This document shows positions 50,628 to 60,018 of a stretch of DNA of 64,000 nt, piece after piece. The notes below the pieces were generated by a model, which saw only the letters and a program-made list of their open reading frames with translations, ran no database searches and was not told where the DNA came from. Position numbers and translations under genes: made by a program. Each line of letters starts with the position of its first letter. Position 1 is the first letter of the stretch. Source of the DNA: Chitinophagaceae bacterium UBA2375 (lineage in GTDB: Bacteria > Bacteroidota > Bacteroidia > Chitinophagales > Chitinophagaceae); NCBI GenBank assembly GCA_002343985.1, contig DDTB01000013.1, positions 1 to 64,000 on the forward strand. Direction: 5' to 3'.

Positions 50628-52151
50628 ATGGATTTCCTTAAAGCACTGCAAATACAAGCCAAAAACCCAGGCGTTTCCACAGGTAAAAACTGGATCAAAT
50701 CAACCGGGTCCGACATTTCATCATTTTCACCGGTAGATGGCCAATTAATTGGCACCATAAAAGCGGCTGATGCGGCCAGCTACGAAAAAACCGTACAAAC
50801 CGCCCGGGAGGCATTCGCGGAATGGCACTTGTGGCCCGCACCTAAAAGAGGGGAAATCGTCAGGCAATTGGGTGAAGAATTGCGCAAATGCAAAGAGCCC
50901 TTAGGCAAACTGGTCAGCTATGAAATGGGGAAAAGCCTGCAGGAAGGAATGGGTGAAGTGCAGGAGATGATTGATATCTGCGATTTCGCCGTGGGTTTGT
51001 CGAGGCAGCTCCATGGCTTAACCATGCACTCCGAAAGGCCGGGCCACCGCATGTATGAGCAATACCATCCCCTTGGTGTGGTGGGCATCATATCGGCATT
51101 CAACTTCCCCGTAGCGGTGTGGAGCTGGAACAGCATGCTGGCATGGGTTTGCGGCGATGTTTGCATTTGGAAGCCCAGTGAAAAAACACCATTATGCGGT
51201 ATTGCATGCCAGAAAATAGTTGAAAGGGTATTCAAAAAAAATAATGTTCCCGAAGGCGTATCATGCCTGGTAACAGGAGGCCGCGAAGTGGGCGAATGGA
51301 TGAGCAATGACACCCGCGTACCGCTCGTATCCGCTACAGGTAGCACCCGTATGGGAAAGGCCGTAGGCGCTGCCGTTGCGGCACGCATGGGTAAAAGCCT
51401 GCTGGAATTGGGAGGCAATAACGCCATCATTATTTCCCAGCACGCCGACCTCCAGATTGCCATGGTTGCTGCCACATTTGGCGCCGTAGGTACGGCCGGC
51501 CAGCGTTGCACCACCACCCGCAGGCTCATTATCCACGAAAAAATCTACAATAAATTCAAAGAGAAACTTGTACATGCCTACAAGCAACTGAAAATCGGTA
51601 ACCCGCTGAACGAAAAAAACCATGTGGGCCCGTTGATCGACCAGGATGCCGTAAAAATGTACCTTGGCGCCATTGAAAGCTGCAAAGCCGAAGGCGGTAA
51701 GTTTTTGGTGGAAGGCGGTGTGTTAAAAGGGAAAGGTTACGAAAGCGGATGCTATGTGAAGCCATGCATCGCTGAAGCGAAAAACCATTTCAGCATTGTA
51801 CAGCATGAAACCTTCGCCCCAATCCTGTATATCATGAAATACAAAACCCTGGAAGAAGCCATCGCATTGCAAAACGGGGTTCCACAGGGTCTTTCATCAT
51901 CCATCATCACCAATAACCTGCAGGAAGCCGAAACCTTTCTGTCGCACGCGGGAAGCGATTGCGGCATCGCGAATGTCAATATCGGTACATCAGGCGCGGA
52001 AATCGGGGGCGCTTTTGGCGGTGAAAAAGAGACCGGCGGCGGTCGCGAAAGCGGCAGCGACGCATGGAAAGTGTACATGCGGAGGCAAACCAATACCATC
52101 AACTATACCGATAAACTGCCGCTGGCACAGGGAATCCGCTTCGACCTCTAA
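50628..52151 (+). CDS. Aldehyde dehydrogenase, ALDH7-like (aminoadipate semialdehyde type)
   Basis: 507 residues from ATG 50628, just below the promoter box. Conserved: AFNFPVAVWSWN (NAD-binding start), WKPSEKTPL, SATGSTRMGKAV, general base Glu260 in LELGGNN, nucleophile Cys294 in GQRCTTTRR, and QHETFAPILYI. The GTSGAEIGGAFGGEKETGGGRESGSDAWK block is typical of the ALDH7 (antiquitin/AmaB) group, so oxidation of 2-aminoadipate 6-semialdehyde in lysine breakdown is a good guess. No other lysine gene is adjacent. Confidence 0.92.
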   Translation: MDFLKALQIQAKNPGVSTGKNWIKSTGSDISSFSPVDGQLIGTIKAADAASYEKTVQTAREAFAEWHLWPAPKRGEIVRQLGEELRKCKEPLGKLVSYEMGKSLQEGMGEVQEMIDICDFAVGLSRQLHGLTMHSERPGHRMYEQYHPLGVVGIISAFNFPVAVWSWNSMLAWVCGDVCIWKPSEKTPLCGIACQKIVERVFKKNNVPEGVSCLVTGGREVGEWMSNDTRVPLVSATGSTRMGKAVGAAVAARMGKSLLELGGNNAIIISQHADLQIAMVAATFGAVGTAGQRCTTTRRLIIHEKIYNKFKEKLVHAYKQLKIGNPLNEKNHVGPLIDQDAVKMYLGAIESCKAEGGKFLVEGGVLKGKGYESGCYVKPCIAEAKNHFSIVQHETFAPILYIMKYKTLEEAIALQNGVPQGLSSSIITNNLQEAETFLSHAGSDCGIANVNIGTSGAEIGGAFGGEKETGGGRESGSDAWKVYMRRQTNTINYTDKLPLAQGIRFDL

Positions 52152-52200
52152 AATTTTGCGAATATTGGTTGAACGGCCCGCCACAGAAGCGGCTTTATAT

Positions 52201-52208
52201 TAATTTAG
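52201..52208 (+). promoter_or_regulatory. -7-like box TAATTTAG
   Basis: TAnnTTAG variant, 20 bp before ATG 52229 of the subtilisin-like gene. Supports an own promoter in the 77-bp gap after the dehydrogenase. Confidence 0.4.
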
Positions 52209-52228
52209 CATAAACATCATACAGACAC

Positions 52229-53908
52229 ATGCAGAAATTTACTACCCTGCTGGCGGCAGCCCTCCTGATTGGAGGAACAGCCTTTGCCCAGGATTCAGAG
52301 AAAAAAGACAATGAGAAAAAAGTGCCAAATGGCTGGCACCTGCTCGACCGTGAAAAAGACGGATTTTATGGCATCAGTCTCGACAAAGCCTATGAACACA
52401 TCAAGTCGAAAAACCTGAAAAGCCGTAAAATATTGGTTGCCGTTATCGACAGTGGCATCGATACCCTGCACGAAGACCTGAAGCCGGTGATGTGGACGAA
52501 CAAAAAGGAGATCCCGGGCAATGGCATAGATGATGATAAAAACGGGTATGTTGATGATATCCACGGCTGGAACTTCATCGGAGGCAAGGATGGCCGCAAC
52601 GTAAAAGAAGACAGTTACGAGGGCGCCCGTGTGTACCACAAACTCCGCCCTACCTGGGAAGGAAAGGAAGTAGATGAAGACAAACTCAGCCCGGCTGAAA
52701 AAGAATCATATAAAACCTACCTGAGGGCAAAGGAAAAAACCGTAGGCGGTGTAAGCCAGGAAGAAGTTGGCTTCATCAAACAAATTTTTCCAAAATTCCT
52801 GAAAGGCGACTCTGTCCTCCGTAAGGAAACCGGCAAGGAAGAGTATACAGGCGAAGACCTGAAAGCCCTGACCCCGACCGATTCCGATGCCAAAATGGCC
52901 CGTTCATTCCTGCTGAACATCAGCAAGGCCAATAACAGCTATGATATCAGCAACCAGCAAATCATTGATGAATTCAATGGACAGATGCGCAAAGCTGACG
53001 CGGCAACTAACCCACCGAAAGAATACCGCAAGGATATTGTTGGTGATAATGAAAATGATATTAACGACCGTTCATACGGCAACAACGACATCATGGCGTC
53101 TACCCCATTCCATGGTACACACTGCGCCGGCATCATTGCCGCAGCCCGCAACAATGGTAAAGGCATGGATGGCGTAGCCGATAATGTTGAAATCATGATG
53201 CTCCGCGCGGTGCCCGATGGCGATGAACATGATAAAGACATCGCGCTGGCCATCCGTTATGCGGTTGATAATGGCGCTAAGATCATCAGCATGAGTTTTG
53301 GTAAAGATTTTTCACCGGAAAAAGAATGGGTTGACGACGCTTTCCGGTATGCAGAGAAAAAAGGTGTGCTGCTTGTTCACGCAGCCGGTAACGATGCCAA
53401 AAACATCGATTCCGCTTTTAATTTCCCCAACCCTGTGTATGCCAACGGCAAAGGCAGGGCATCAAATGTAATTACTGTAGGAGCCAGCGGCGACGACCTT
53501 AACGGCGGGCTCACCGCATCTTTCAGCAATTACGGAAAATCTGAAGTAGACGTGTTCGCTCCTGGTGTTGGCATTTATTCAACCATTCCCGGAGGCACCA
53601 CCTATGGCAACTCCAATGGAACAAGTATGGCTTGCCCGGTAGTTTCCGGTATTGCCGCATTGATTATGCAGCACTATCCTACCCTTACACCGCAGCAAGT
53701 GAAATACGCTATTGAAAAATCAACCGTAGCGCCTAAGGACAAGGTTAAGAAGCCCGGTACAGATGACCTGGTTGAAATGTCGGAAATCAGTAAGTCAGGG
53801 GGCATTGTCAATGCCTATGAAGCCCTGAAACTGGCCGGTACACTGGCGCAGGAAAAGCAAAAGCAAAACCTGCCCAAATCAAAAATCAAAAAAAGCAAAC
53901 TGGGATAA
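52229..53908 (+). CDS. Secreted subtilisin-like serine protease (S8 family)
   Basis: 559 residues with a signal peptide (MQKFTTLLAAALLIGGTAFA). Catalytic triad: Asp74 in AVIDSGIDTLHEDL, His295 in FHGTHCAGI, Ser466 in GTSMACPVVSG; oxyanion Asn lies in VHAAGNDAKN. The 221 residues between Asp and His are far longer than in subtilisin (~32) and carry NGIDDDKNGYVDD, a probable calcium-binding loop, plus a charged segment. The C-terminus is a basic tail (KSKIKKSKLG) with no type-9 sorting domain, so it is probably periplasmic rather than surface-secreted. A terminator follows. Confidence 0.93.
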   Translation: MQKFTTLLAAALLIGGTAFAQDSEKKDNEKKVPNGWHLLDREKDGFYGISLDKAYEHIKSKNLKSRKILVAVIDSGIDTLHEDLKPVMWTNKKEIPGNGIDDDKNGYVDDIHGWNFIGGKDGRNVKEDSYEGARVYHKLRPTWEGKEVDEDKLSPAEKESYKTYLRAKEKTVGGVSQEEVGFIKQIFPKFLKGDSVLRKETGKEEYTGEDLKALTPTDSDAKMARSFLLNISKANNSYDISNQQIIDEFNGQMRKADAATNPPKEYRKDIVGDNENDINDRSYGNNDIMASTPFHGTHCAGIIAAARNNGKGMDGVADNVEIMMLRAVPDGDEHDKDIALAIRYAVDNGAKIISMSFGKDFSPEKEWVDDAFRYAEKKGVLLVHAAGNDAKNIDSAFNFPNPVYANGKGRASNVITVGASGDDLNGGLTASFSNYGKSEVDVFAPGVGIYSTIPGGTTYGNSNGTSMACPVVSGIAALIMQHYPTLTPQQVKYAIEKSTVAPKDKVKKPGTDDLVEMSEISKSGGIVNAYEALKLAGTLAQEKQKQNLPKSKIKKSKLG

Positions 53909-53926
53909 CCCAATCAAAAAAATCAG

Positions 53927-53955
53927 AAAGCAGGTATCAATTACCTGCTTTTTTT
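53927..53955 (+). terminator. Terminator after the subtilisin-like gene
   Basis: Ten-bp stem AAAGCAGGTA/TACCTGCTTT (53927-53936 with 53942-53951), loop TCAAT, then T residues to 53955. Confidence 0.88.
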
Positions 53956-54022
53956 ATGCCCGCATTTTTTATGTCTCGATAATTTCAATGAAATTGCGGG
54001 TATCCAGTAAAAGAATCAGATC

Positions 54023-54532
54023 ATGCATAAACCAAATCCTTCAGAATACGCGCCTTTTTATCAACGGTATATTGAAGCCATTCCCCATAAAAATCTTTTT
54101 GAGGCATTCGCCGCGCAACAACCCATCATAGATCAATTTTTTGACCAGGTATCTGAAGAAAAATCATTATTTGCCTATGCCGAAGGAAAATGGAGCATCC
54201 GTTGTATGATGCAGCATATTATCGACACGGAAAGGATTTTCTCCTACAGGGCGCTGGCCTTCGCGAGGGGCGAATCGCAATCTCTTCCGGGCTTTGATGA
54301 AAACAACTATGCGGATGCATCGGATGCTGACAGGCGGCCATGGGCCGAGCTGTGCGGGGAACTAAAAACGCTCAGGTCATCAACCATACAGTTGTTTGCA
54401 GGTTTTTCGGAAGATATGTTGCTCCGCCAGGGGGTTGCAAACGGAAACCCAATGACCGTCAGGGCCGCTGCCTATTGCATCATCGGCCACCTCAACCATC
54501 ATATCGGGATATTAAAAGAAAGGTATTTGTAA
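54023..54532 (+). CDS. DinB family protein
   Basis: 169 residues, four-helix-bundle putative metal-dependent protein. The metal ligands are three His: in CMMQHIIDTERIF and the C-terminal GHLNHHIGILKERYL. Also characteristic are the YAEGKWSIR start motif and the FARGESQSLPGFDENNY loop. DinB-like proteins include thiol-transferases; the role is unassigned here. A terminator follows at 54581. Confidence 0.9.
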   Translation: MHKPNPSEYAPFYQRYIEAIPHKNLFEAFAAQQPIIDQFFDQVSEEKSLFAYAEGKWSIRCMMQHIIDTERIFSYRALAFARGESQSLPGFDENNYADASDADRRPWAELCGELKTLRSSTIQLFAGFSEDMLLRQGVANGNPMTVRAAAYCIIGHLNHHIGILKERYL

Positions 54533-54580
54533 GAGCGGGTTCCAATGTAAAAGAACAGGCATCAAAATATTATATAAAAG

Positions 54581-54612
54581 AAAAGGCTTCGATCATGAAG
54601 CCTTTTCTTTTT
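54581..54612 (+). terminator. Terminator after the DinB gene
   Basis: Ten-bp stem AAAAGGCTTC/GAAGCCTTTT (54581-54590 with 54597-54606), loop GATCAT, then a pyrimidine-rich T tract. Confidence 0.85.
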
Positions 54613-54625
54613 ATTTCTTATTCCC

Positions 54626-54710
54626 GGCAAGGTATCCTGAAAGGGATGTTGCGTCATTGAAAACCAATCTTGCCTTCCCAGCAACACCTCCTGAAAGGGA
54701 CGTTGCGTCA
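54626..54710. repeat. Two-copy direct repeat with hairpin potential
   Basis: A 22-bp unit TCCTGAAAGGGAYGTTGCGTCA occurs at 54635-54656 and 54689-54710 with a single mismatch, period 54 bp. Both copies have GCAA(C) before and (G)TTGC after the CCTGAAAGGGA core, so each can form a small stem-loop. Another pairing (GGCAAG at 54626-54631 with CTTGCC at 54669-54674) is possible. It lies in a non-coding gap between DinB and the minus-strand protease gene. Nothing else in the window resembles it. Confidence 0.75.
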
Positions 54711-54729
54711 AAACAGAACCCAACATTCA

Positions 54730-56892
54730 TTAATCTTTCTTAGCCGTATTTTTCGACACAATCATACGGTTCAACACCCTAACAGTTTCATCTATAAATA
54801 TATCCGTGCTCCTGTTCTTCAGCCACTGCTTGTTCTTATCAACTTTATCAGCAGCGCTGTTGATATTGGCCGTGTCAGCAGGGATATTCACAATGTTCAT
54901 ACCTTTCTGTAGCTTATACAATTCATCAAATTCGCGGATCAGTGATTTCACTTTCTTTTGATCTTCCCTGTATGCGGATAATTGCAGCGAGTACTCCTTA
55001 TCGTTATACTTCTCCAGCCAGGATACATTCGCCCTGATCTTATTGAAGGTTTCATTCTTATTCACTTCATCCCTCGACATCTGCACAATCGCATCCGTAT
55101 TGATCATGCTGTTCCACGACCTGTAATCGGCGCGGTTGATTTCATCCCATTTCAATGAAAGCGGGTTATCTTTTTCCCTGAACTTCAAGTACTCGTAACG
55201 GTCAGGCAAAACGATATCAGGTGTAACACCTTTTAGTTGTGTTGCGCCCCCGTTGATGCGGTAAAACTTCTGCAGGGTCAATTTCACAGAACCCAGGTCT
55301 TCCGTTTTTTTAGCAGAGAAAATGTTGTCATTTTCCGGGTTCAGCGGAATGTTGCGTTGTACGGTCCCTTTTCCATAAGTGGAACTGCTGCCGATCACCA
55401 CACCCCTCTTATAGTCCTGGATGGCTGCTGCAAAAATTTCGGATGCGGATGCGCTGGTTTGGTCCACCATCACCGCAAGGGGGCCATCATACTGTACATT
55501 CTTGTCTTTATCGCGCAGGATATTCGGGCGTTCGTCCCTACCCTTCACCTGGCAAATAGGTCCATCTTCAATAAACAATCCTGCCATCTGCACCACATCG
55601 TATAATGATCCGCCGCCATTCCCGCGCAGGTCGAGGATGATGCCATCAATTTTTTCCGCTTTAAGCTTTTCTATTTCGCGGGCTACATCCACCGCGCAGC
55701 GTGGGCCGTTCGGTCGTTCGAAATCGGCATAAAATTCAGGAAGATAGATATACCCGATTTTATAGTCGCCATTGATGATAGCCGATTTCGCATATGTATC
55801 TTCCAGTTTGATATCATCACGCACCAGTGACACCACTTTAATGGTTCCGTCCATGCGCTTAACCGTTAGTTTTACGATGGTGCCTTTTTCGGAACCGCGG
55901 ATCAGTTTAACGGCATCGGGCACGGAATAACCGGTTACATCCACAGGCTCCAGGTCGCCCTGTCCTACCTTGATCACTTCATCATTTTCCATCAATTCAC
56001 CGCTCTTCCAGGCTGGGCCGCCGCTCACGAGACTGGCAATTTTAATTTTGCCGTCTTCCTCTTTCAACTGTGCGCCAATGCCATAAAATCGGCCGCTCAT
56101 GGATTCGTTAAAGGAACGGAGATCGATGGGCGGAAAATATGTGGTATGCGGATCCATAATGCCGGTGATGGCATTCACAAAAGTGCTGAAATGTTCCTCT
56201 TCCGTTTCCCTGTTTTTCCTGGTTGAAAAATAACGGCCCAATTGCTTACGGACCTGGTCCCTGGCTTCCCGCTCAAGGGTGCTGTCGGGTTTGGAAACAA
56301 AATCCTTTTTGTCTTTATTTTTTTCGCGTTCATCCAGCAGGTCACTGTACCTGGTTAAAACGGCATATTTTAAACGTTTGCGCCAAACTTCCTTGCGCTC
56401 TGCCTCATTTTTGGGGTATGCATTTTTATCTGAATCGAGGACAATTTTTTCGTTGATGGAGAAGTCGAATGGTTTATCGAGCATAGCGGAATAAAAACCC
56501 ATCACTTCATCAAAACGCTTGTTGTACAGGGAAGCAATTTCGTAAAAAGACTGCAACTCTTTTCCATGGATTTCATCATCAATATCCTTTTCAAATTTTT
56601 TGAATGCATTGATATCTGATTGGAGAAAGATGGATTTGTCGTCGTCAAGGTCTTTGGTAAACCTGGCCAATACATCACGGCTAAAGGCATCGTCAATTTT
56701 CCTGGGGCTGTAATGGCCCTCTTCCAACAATACCCCTACATTCTTTAAAATACGGGCATGCCTGACTTTGGGGTTGTCTTTGTTTTCATTATTGCCCTGC
56801 GATTGAAAATGGATGAAAAGGCTGGCAATAGTAAGGATCAGGATTACCGGAATAAATCTTTTACTCATAATAAAGGAGGCGATTTTATGCAT
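54730..56892 (-). CDS. prc: Carboxy-terminal processing (tail-specific) protease, S41A
   Basis: 720 residues from ATG 56892. Signal anchor (FIPVILILTIASLFIHFQ), then the N-terminal domain of large Prc proteases, a PDZ domain (GIGAQLKEEDGKIKIASLVSGGPAWKSGELMENDEVIKVGQG), catalytic core with ILDLRGNGGGSL, the nucleophile serine in VDQTSASASEIFAAAI (~482-484) and the general-base lysine 508 in TYGKGTVQ, and a C-terminal DUF3340-like helical tail. This size class is periplasmic and degrades SsrA-tagged or misfolded envelope proteins. Confidence 0.94.
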   Translation of the reverse strand: MHKIASFIMSKRFIPVILILTIASLFIHFQSQGNNENKDNPKVRHARILKNVGVLLEEGHYSPRKIDDAFSRDVLARFTKDLDDDKSIFLQSDINAFKKFEKDIDDEIHGKELQSFYEIASLYNKRFDEVMGFYSAMLDKPFDFSINEKIVLDSDKNAYPKNEAERKEVWRKRLKYAVLTRYSDLLDEREKNKDKKDFVSKPDSTLEREARDQVRKQLGRYFSTRKNRETEEEHFSTFVNAITGIMDPHTTYFPPIDLRSFNESMSGRFYGIGAQLKEEDGKIKIASLVSGGPAWKSGELMENDEVIKVGQGDLEPVDVTGYSVPDAVKLIRGSEKGTIVKLTVKRMDGTIKVVSLVRDDIKLEDTYAKSAIINGDYKIGYIYLPEFYADFERPNGPRCAVDVAREIEKLKAEKIDGIILDLRGNGGGSLYDVVQMAGLFIEDGPICQVKGRDERPNILRDKDKNVQYDGPLAVMVDQTSASASEIFAAAIQDYKRGVVIGSSSTYGKGTVQRNIPLNPENDNIFSAKKTEDLGSVKLTLQKFYRINGGATQLKGVTPDIVLPDRYEYLKFREKDNPLSLKWDEINRADYRSWNSMINTDAIVQMSRDEVNKNETFNKIRANVSWLEKYNDKEYSLQLSAYREDQKKVKSLIREFDELYKLQKGMNIVNIPADTANINSAADKVDKNKQWLKNRSTDIFIDETVRVLNRMIVSKNTAKKD

Positions 56893-56997
56893 CACCGTAA
56901 ATTTAGTACTAATTAAGGCTTTGCTATGGATGTTTAACGCGGCTTTTCAAATAATGTTTTGTTAAACAGCCAGCGGGGGTTTATGAAATGGATGAGT

Positions 56998-57031
56998 GGT
57001 AAAAACAAACTCCCCGTTTTGAGGGGAGTTT
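56998..57031 (-). terminator. Terminator of tRNA-His
   Basis: Nine-bp stem AAACTCCCC/GGGGAGTTT (57007-57015 with 57023-57031); on the minus strand it is followed by G and a T run. It closes the tRNA gene transcript from the right. Confidence 0.85.
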
Positions 57032-57035
57032 GGGC

Positions 57036-57113
57036 TGGGGTGGCTAATGGGACTCGAACCCACGACACCCAGAATCACAATCTGGTACTCTAACCTACTG
57101 AGCTATAGCCACC
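57036..57113 (-). tRNA. tRNA-His (GTG anticodon)
   Basis: On the minus strand, acceptor GTGGCTA pairs with TAGCCAC. The anticodon stem CCAGA/TCTGG flanks the loop TTGTGAT, so the anticodon is GTG. The T loop GTTCGAGTC is standard. An extra G precedes position 1 (plus-strand C at 57113) facing discriminator C73, the His-specific G-1:C73 pair, and CCA is encoded (57038-57036). The transcript is monocistronic, ending at the adjacent terminator. No other tRNA is near. Confidence 0.95.
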
Positions 57114-57297
57114 GTGTAAGGGCTGCAAAAATACGTAAAAACTATTCCACTCCAAAAATCGCTGTCAAAATTTCCGATTAACATGGTTCTGCAACTTAAC
57201 AGATGCAAGCCTTTAAACCGGACTTATTAATAGTTTTTATACTCTATCATTGAAATTGCCGTAATTTGCGGTGCCTGATCTATGGCCAATTAACCTA

Positions 57298-59934
57298 ATG
57301 AATATCAAGACTTGTTTCCTGACCTTAGTAAGTTGCCTGGCAACTTTCATGTACACAAAAGCTCAATTCCCAATGGGTGGCGGCATGTCGCGGCAGAATA
57401 TGGACATAGGCCATGTGTATGGAAAAATCATTGACGGATCGACGCAAAAAGTTTTAGAAGGCGCATCGGTACAGCTCCTGCAATCAAAACTGGATTCTGC
57501 CAGTAAAAAAAGAAAAGAAGTTTCCATTGCCCTTACACTAACCAACAAAAAAGGTGAATTCAGTATTGAAAAACTTTCTGTCATGGGCACTTATACCCTT
57601 CGGGTAACCGCGGTTGGTTTTAAAAAACTGGACCAAAAAGTGAATTTCAACATTAATTTCCAGGGCATGCGGAATGGCGATTTCAGCAGTTTGATGAATG
57701 GCGTAGACAAGGACCTGGGAAATATTAAGCTGGAAAAAGATGAACAGCAGTTAGAGAATGTAACAATAACCGCCTCAAAACCATTGTTGCAACTGAACCT
57801 CGATAAAAAGACATACAATGTAGAAAAAGACCTGATGGCCACGGGTGGAACGGCACTGGATGTGATGAAAAACATCCCATCGGTGAATGTAGATATCGAC
57901 GGAAATGTTAGCCTCAGGAATGCAGCACCGCAAATTTTCCTGGATGGAAGGCCAACCACACTTACGCCGGATCAAATCCCTGCCGACCAGATTGCCAGTA
58001 TTGAAATCATCAGCAACCCTTCTGCAAAATATGATGCAGGTGGAGGCGGCGCGGGGATACTGAATATTGTGCTCAAAAAGAACCGCAAAACGGGGTACAA
58101 CGGGAATTTGAGGGCGAATATCGACAGCCGGCCAAGGCCAGGATTTGGTGGGGATATCAATATCCGCAAAGAAAAAATCAACTTCTTTGCTGCCGGTTTC
58201 CTGGGTTTTAGAAAGACGCTCCTGGATGTGGAAAGCCGAAGAAAAGAATTTTTGGCCAATGGTTTAATTTCGAACCAGATCCAGGAAAACAACCCCATTG
58301 GCCGTGGCGGATTTGGCTTTGGGAGGGCCGGGATGGATATTTTTATTGATAACAGAAGCACCATCAGCATAAGTGGCAATATCGGGCGTGGCAGGTTCAG
58401 GAACCTGGATCAGATTTCATTGTACCGCGACACAATTGCGGCTACTGGCATTGTAGCTGAATCAGGGATCCGAAACTTATCTGCCAAAACTGATTTCAGG
58501 AACTACGGAGCCAGCATAGGTTTCAAACATAATTTCAGCAAACCTGGAAAAGAATGGACGATTGACTTAAACATCAATCAATCTAAAAATGAAAATATAT
58601 CCAGTTACGACGGCCAATTTTTCGACGCTGCCAATACGCCCAAAAGCCCGGTGGTTTATGAACGCTCGGATGGTGGCGGACGTTCTACTTTTATTACCGC
58701 GCAAACCGATTTTGTAAGCCCGCTTGACGACAAAAGAAAAATGGAGGCCGGCTTGCGCATGGCTTCCCGTAAGTTTAACAGTTTTAATAACAATTTTATC
58801 GGGCTTGATCCGTCAAACCTGGTTTTCCTTCCCCAACTGTTTGTACAATATTCTTTCACCGATGAAGTATATGCCGGATACCTGACCTATTCCGAAAAAA
58901 GGGATAAATGGAGTTACCAATTGGGTGCCAGGGTTGAAAGTTCATTTTATACAGGCACACTGGAATCAAAGAACCAGTCTTTTTCAAATGATTTCCCTTT
59001 TGCCTTTTTCCCCAGCGCGTTCCTGACCTATTCCATCAATAAGAAACAAGACCTGCAGGTAAACTATACCCGAAAAGTCAACCGGCCTAATTTCTTCAAC
59101 CTCATACCATTCATTGATTTTTCAGACTCCCTGAACCTGAGCATAGGTAACCCCGCTTTGAAGCCTGAGTTCACCCACCAAGTGGAACTCACGTATAACA
59201 GGCAGTTGAAAAACGGCCAATCTTTTCTGGCAACCGCATACGGCAGGCTGACCAATAACCTGATCACACGGTACCAGTACAGGGACAAGAACCCTAACCC
59301 GGCAAAAACAGACAGTGTATTATTTACCACCTATGGCAATGCCACCAGGAGTATCACTTATGGCCTTGAATTAACCGCACGCAACAAGATCACAAAATGG
59401 TGGGACCTCACCAGCAATATCAACCTGTACCAGATCAACCTGGAAGCCAACAACCTAACGGGAACGGATAATAGCAACCTGGGTAGTTTTTTTGCCAAAA
59501 TCAACAATAGTTTCAGGCTGCCGAAGAGTTATTCCATTCAGTTGAATGCCGAATACCAGGCCAAAACACTCCTGCCTTCAGGTAACGCGGGCAACAGGGG
59601 ATTTGGCGGGCCTTTCGGACAAATACCGGTGACCGCGCAAGGTTATATCAAACCATTTTTCGGTGTTGATATCGCCGTTCGGAAAGATTTCCTGAAAAAC
59701 AACGCGGCTTCGCTGACACTTCAGTTCAGCGATGTATTCCGCAGCCGGTATAACAGTACTTTTGCGTCCAGCATATTCTTTGAACAGGACTATGAAAGGA
59801 TCCGCGACCCGCAAATCTTCAGGCTCTCCTTTAACTGGCGCTTTGGCAAACTAGATGCCAGTCTTTTCAAGCGCAAGAATATCAAAGGCGAAATGGAGAA
59901 TATGCAAAACATGCAACAGGGCGTAGGCCAGTAA
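57298..59934 (+). CDS. TonB-dependent receptor-like outer-membrane barrel (outer membrane beta-barrel family)
   Basis: 878 residues from ATG 57298. Signal peptide to ~residue 23, then a Met/Gly-rich stretch (FPMGGGMSRQNM), a carboxypeptidase-regulatory domain (VYGKIIDGSTQKVLEGASVQLL), a plug (EVENVTI-like ENVTITASKPLLQLNLDKKTYNV, ALDVMKNIPSVNVDIDGNVSLR, IEIISNPSAKYDAGGGGAGILNIVLKK) and a barrel ending with FRLSFNWRFG. Strand repeats and the OMP_b-brl_3 style plug indicate this class, which lacks the standard FecA-like barrel. It carries a Met/Gln-rich tail. Partner and ligand are unknown. Confidence 0.9.
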   Translation: MNIKTCFLTLVSCLATFMYTKAQFPMGGGMSRQNMDIGHVYGKIIDGSTQKVLEGASVQLLQSKLDSASKKRKEVSIALTLTNKKGEFSIEKLSVMGTYTLRVTAVGFKKLDQKVNFNINFQGMRNGDFSSLMNGVDKDLGNIKLEKDEQQLENVTITASKPLLQLNLDKKTYNVEKDLMATGGTALDVMKNIPSVNVDIDGNVSLRNAAPQIFLDGRPTTLTPDQIPADQIASIEIISNPSAKYDAGGGGAGILNIVLKKNRKTGYNGNLRANIDSRPRPGFGGDINIRKEKINFFAAGFLGFRKTLLDVESRRKEFLANGLISNQIQENNPIGRGGFGFGRAGMDIFIDNRSTISISGNIGRGRFRNLDQISLYRDTIAATGIVAESGIRNLSAKTDFRNYGASIGFKHNFSKPGKEWTIDLNINQSKNENISSYDGQFFDAANTPKSPVVYERSDGGGRSTFITAQTDFVSPLDDKRKMEAGLRMASRKFNSFNNNFIGLDPSNLVFLPQLFVQYSFTDEVYAGYLTYSEKRDKWSYQLGARVESSFYTGTLESKNQSFSNDFPFAFFPSAFLTYSINKKQDLQVNYTRKVNRPNFFNLIPFIDFSDSLNLSIGNPALKPEFTHQVELTYNRQLKNGQSFLATAYGRLTNNLITRYQYRDKNPNPAKTDSVLFTTYGNATRSITYGLELTARNKITKWWDLTSNINLYQINLEANNLTGTDNSNLGSFFAKINNSFRLPKSYSIQLNAEYQAKTLLPSGNAGNRGFGGPFGQIPVTAQGYIKPFFGVDIAVRKDFLKNNAASLTLQFSDVFRSRYNSTFASSIFFEQDYERIRDPQIFRLSFNWRFGKLDASLFKRKNIKGEMENMQNMQQGVGQ

Positions 59935-60018
59935 TGGCGGGGTGGATACATTTACCCGCATACATGCCCTAATATTTGCGCGTTTAGCCTAAATTGCTGC
60001 CCATTAAACCATCATTAG

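Noticed and set aside
54626..54710. Degenerate CRISPR array
   Set aside because: Only two 22-bp units with one 32-bp spacer, flanking hairpin arms unlike CRISPR repeats, and no cas gene in the window.
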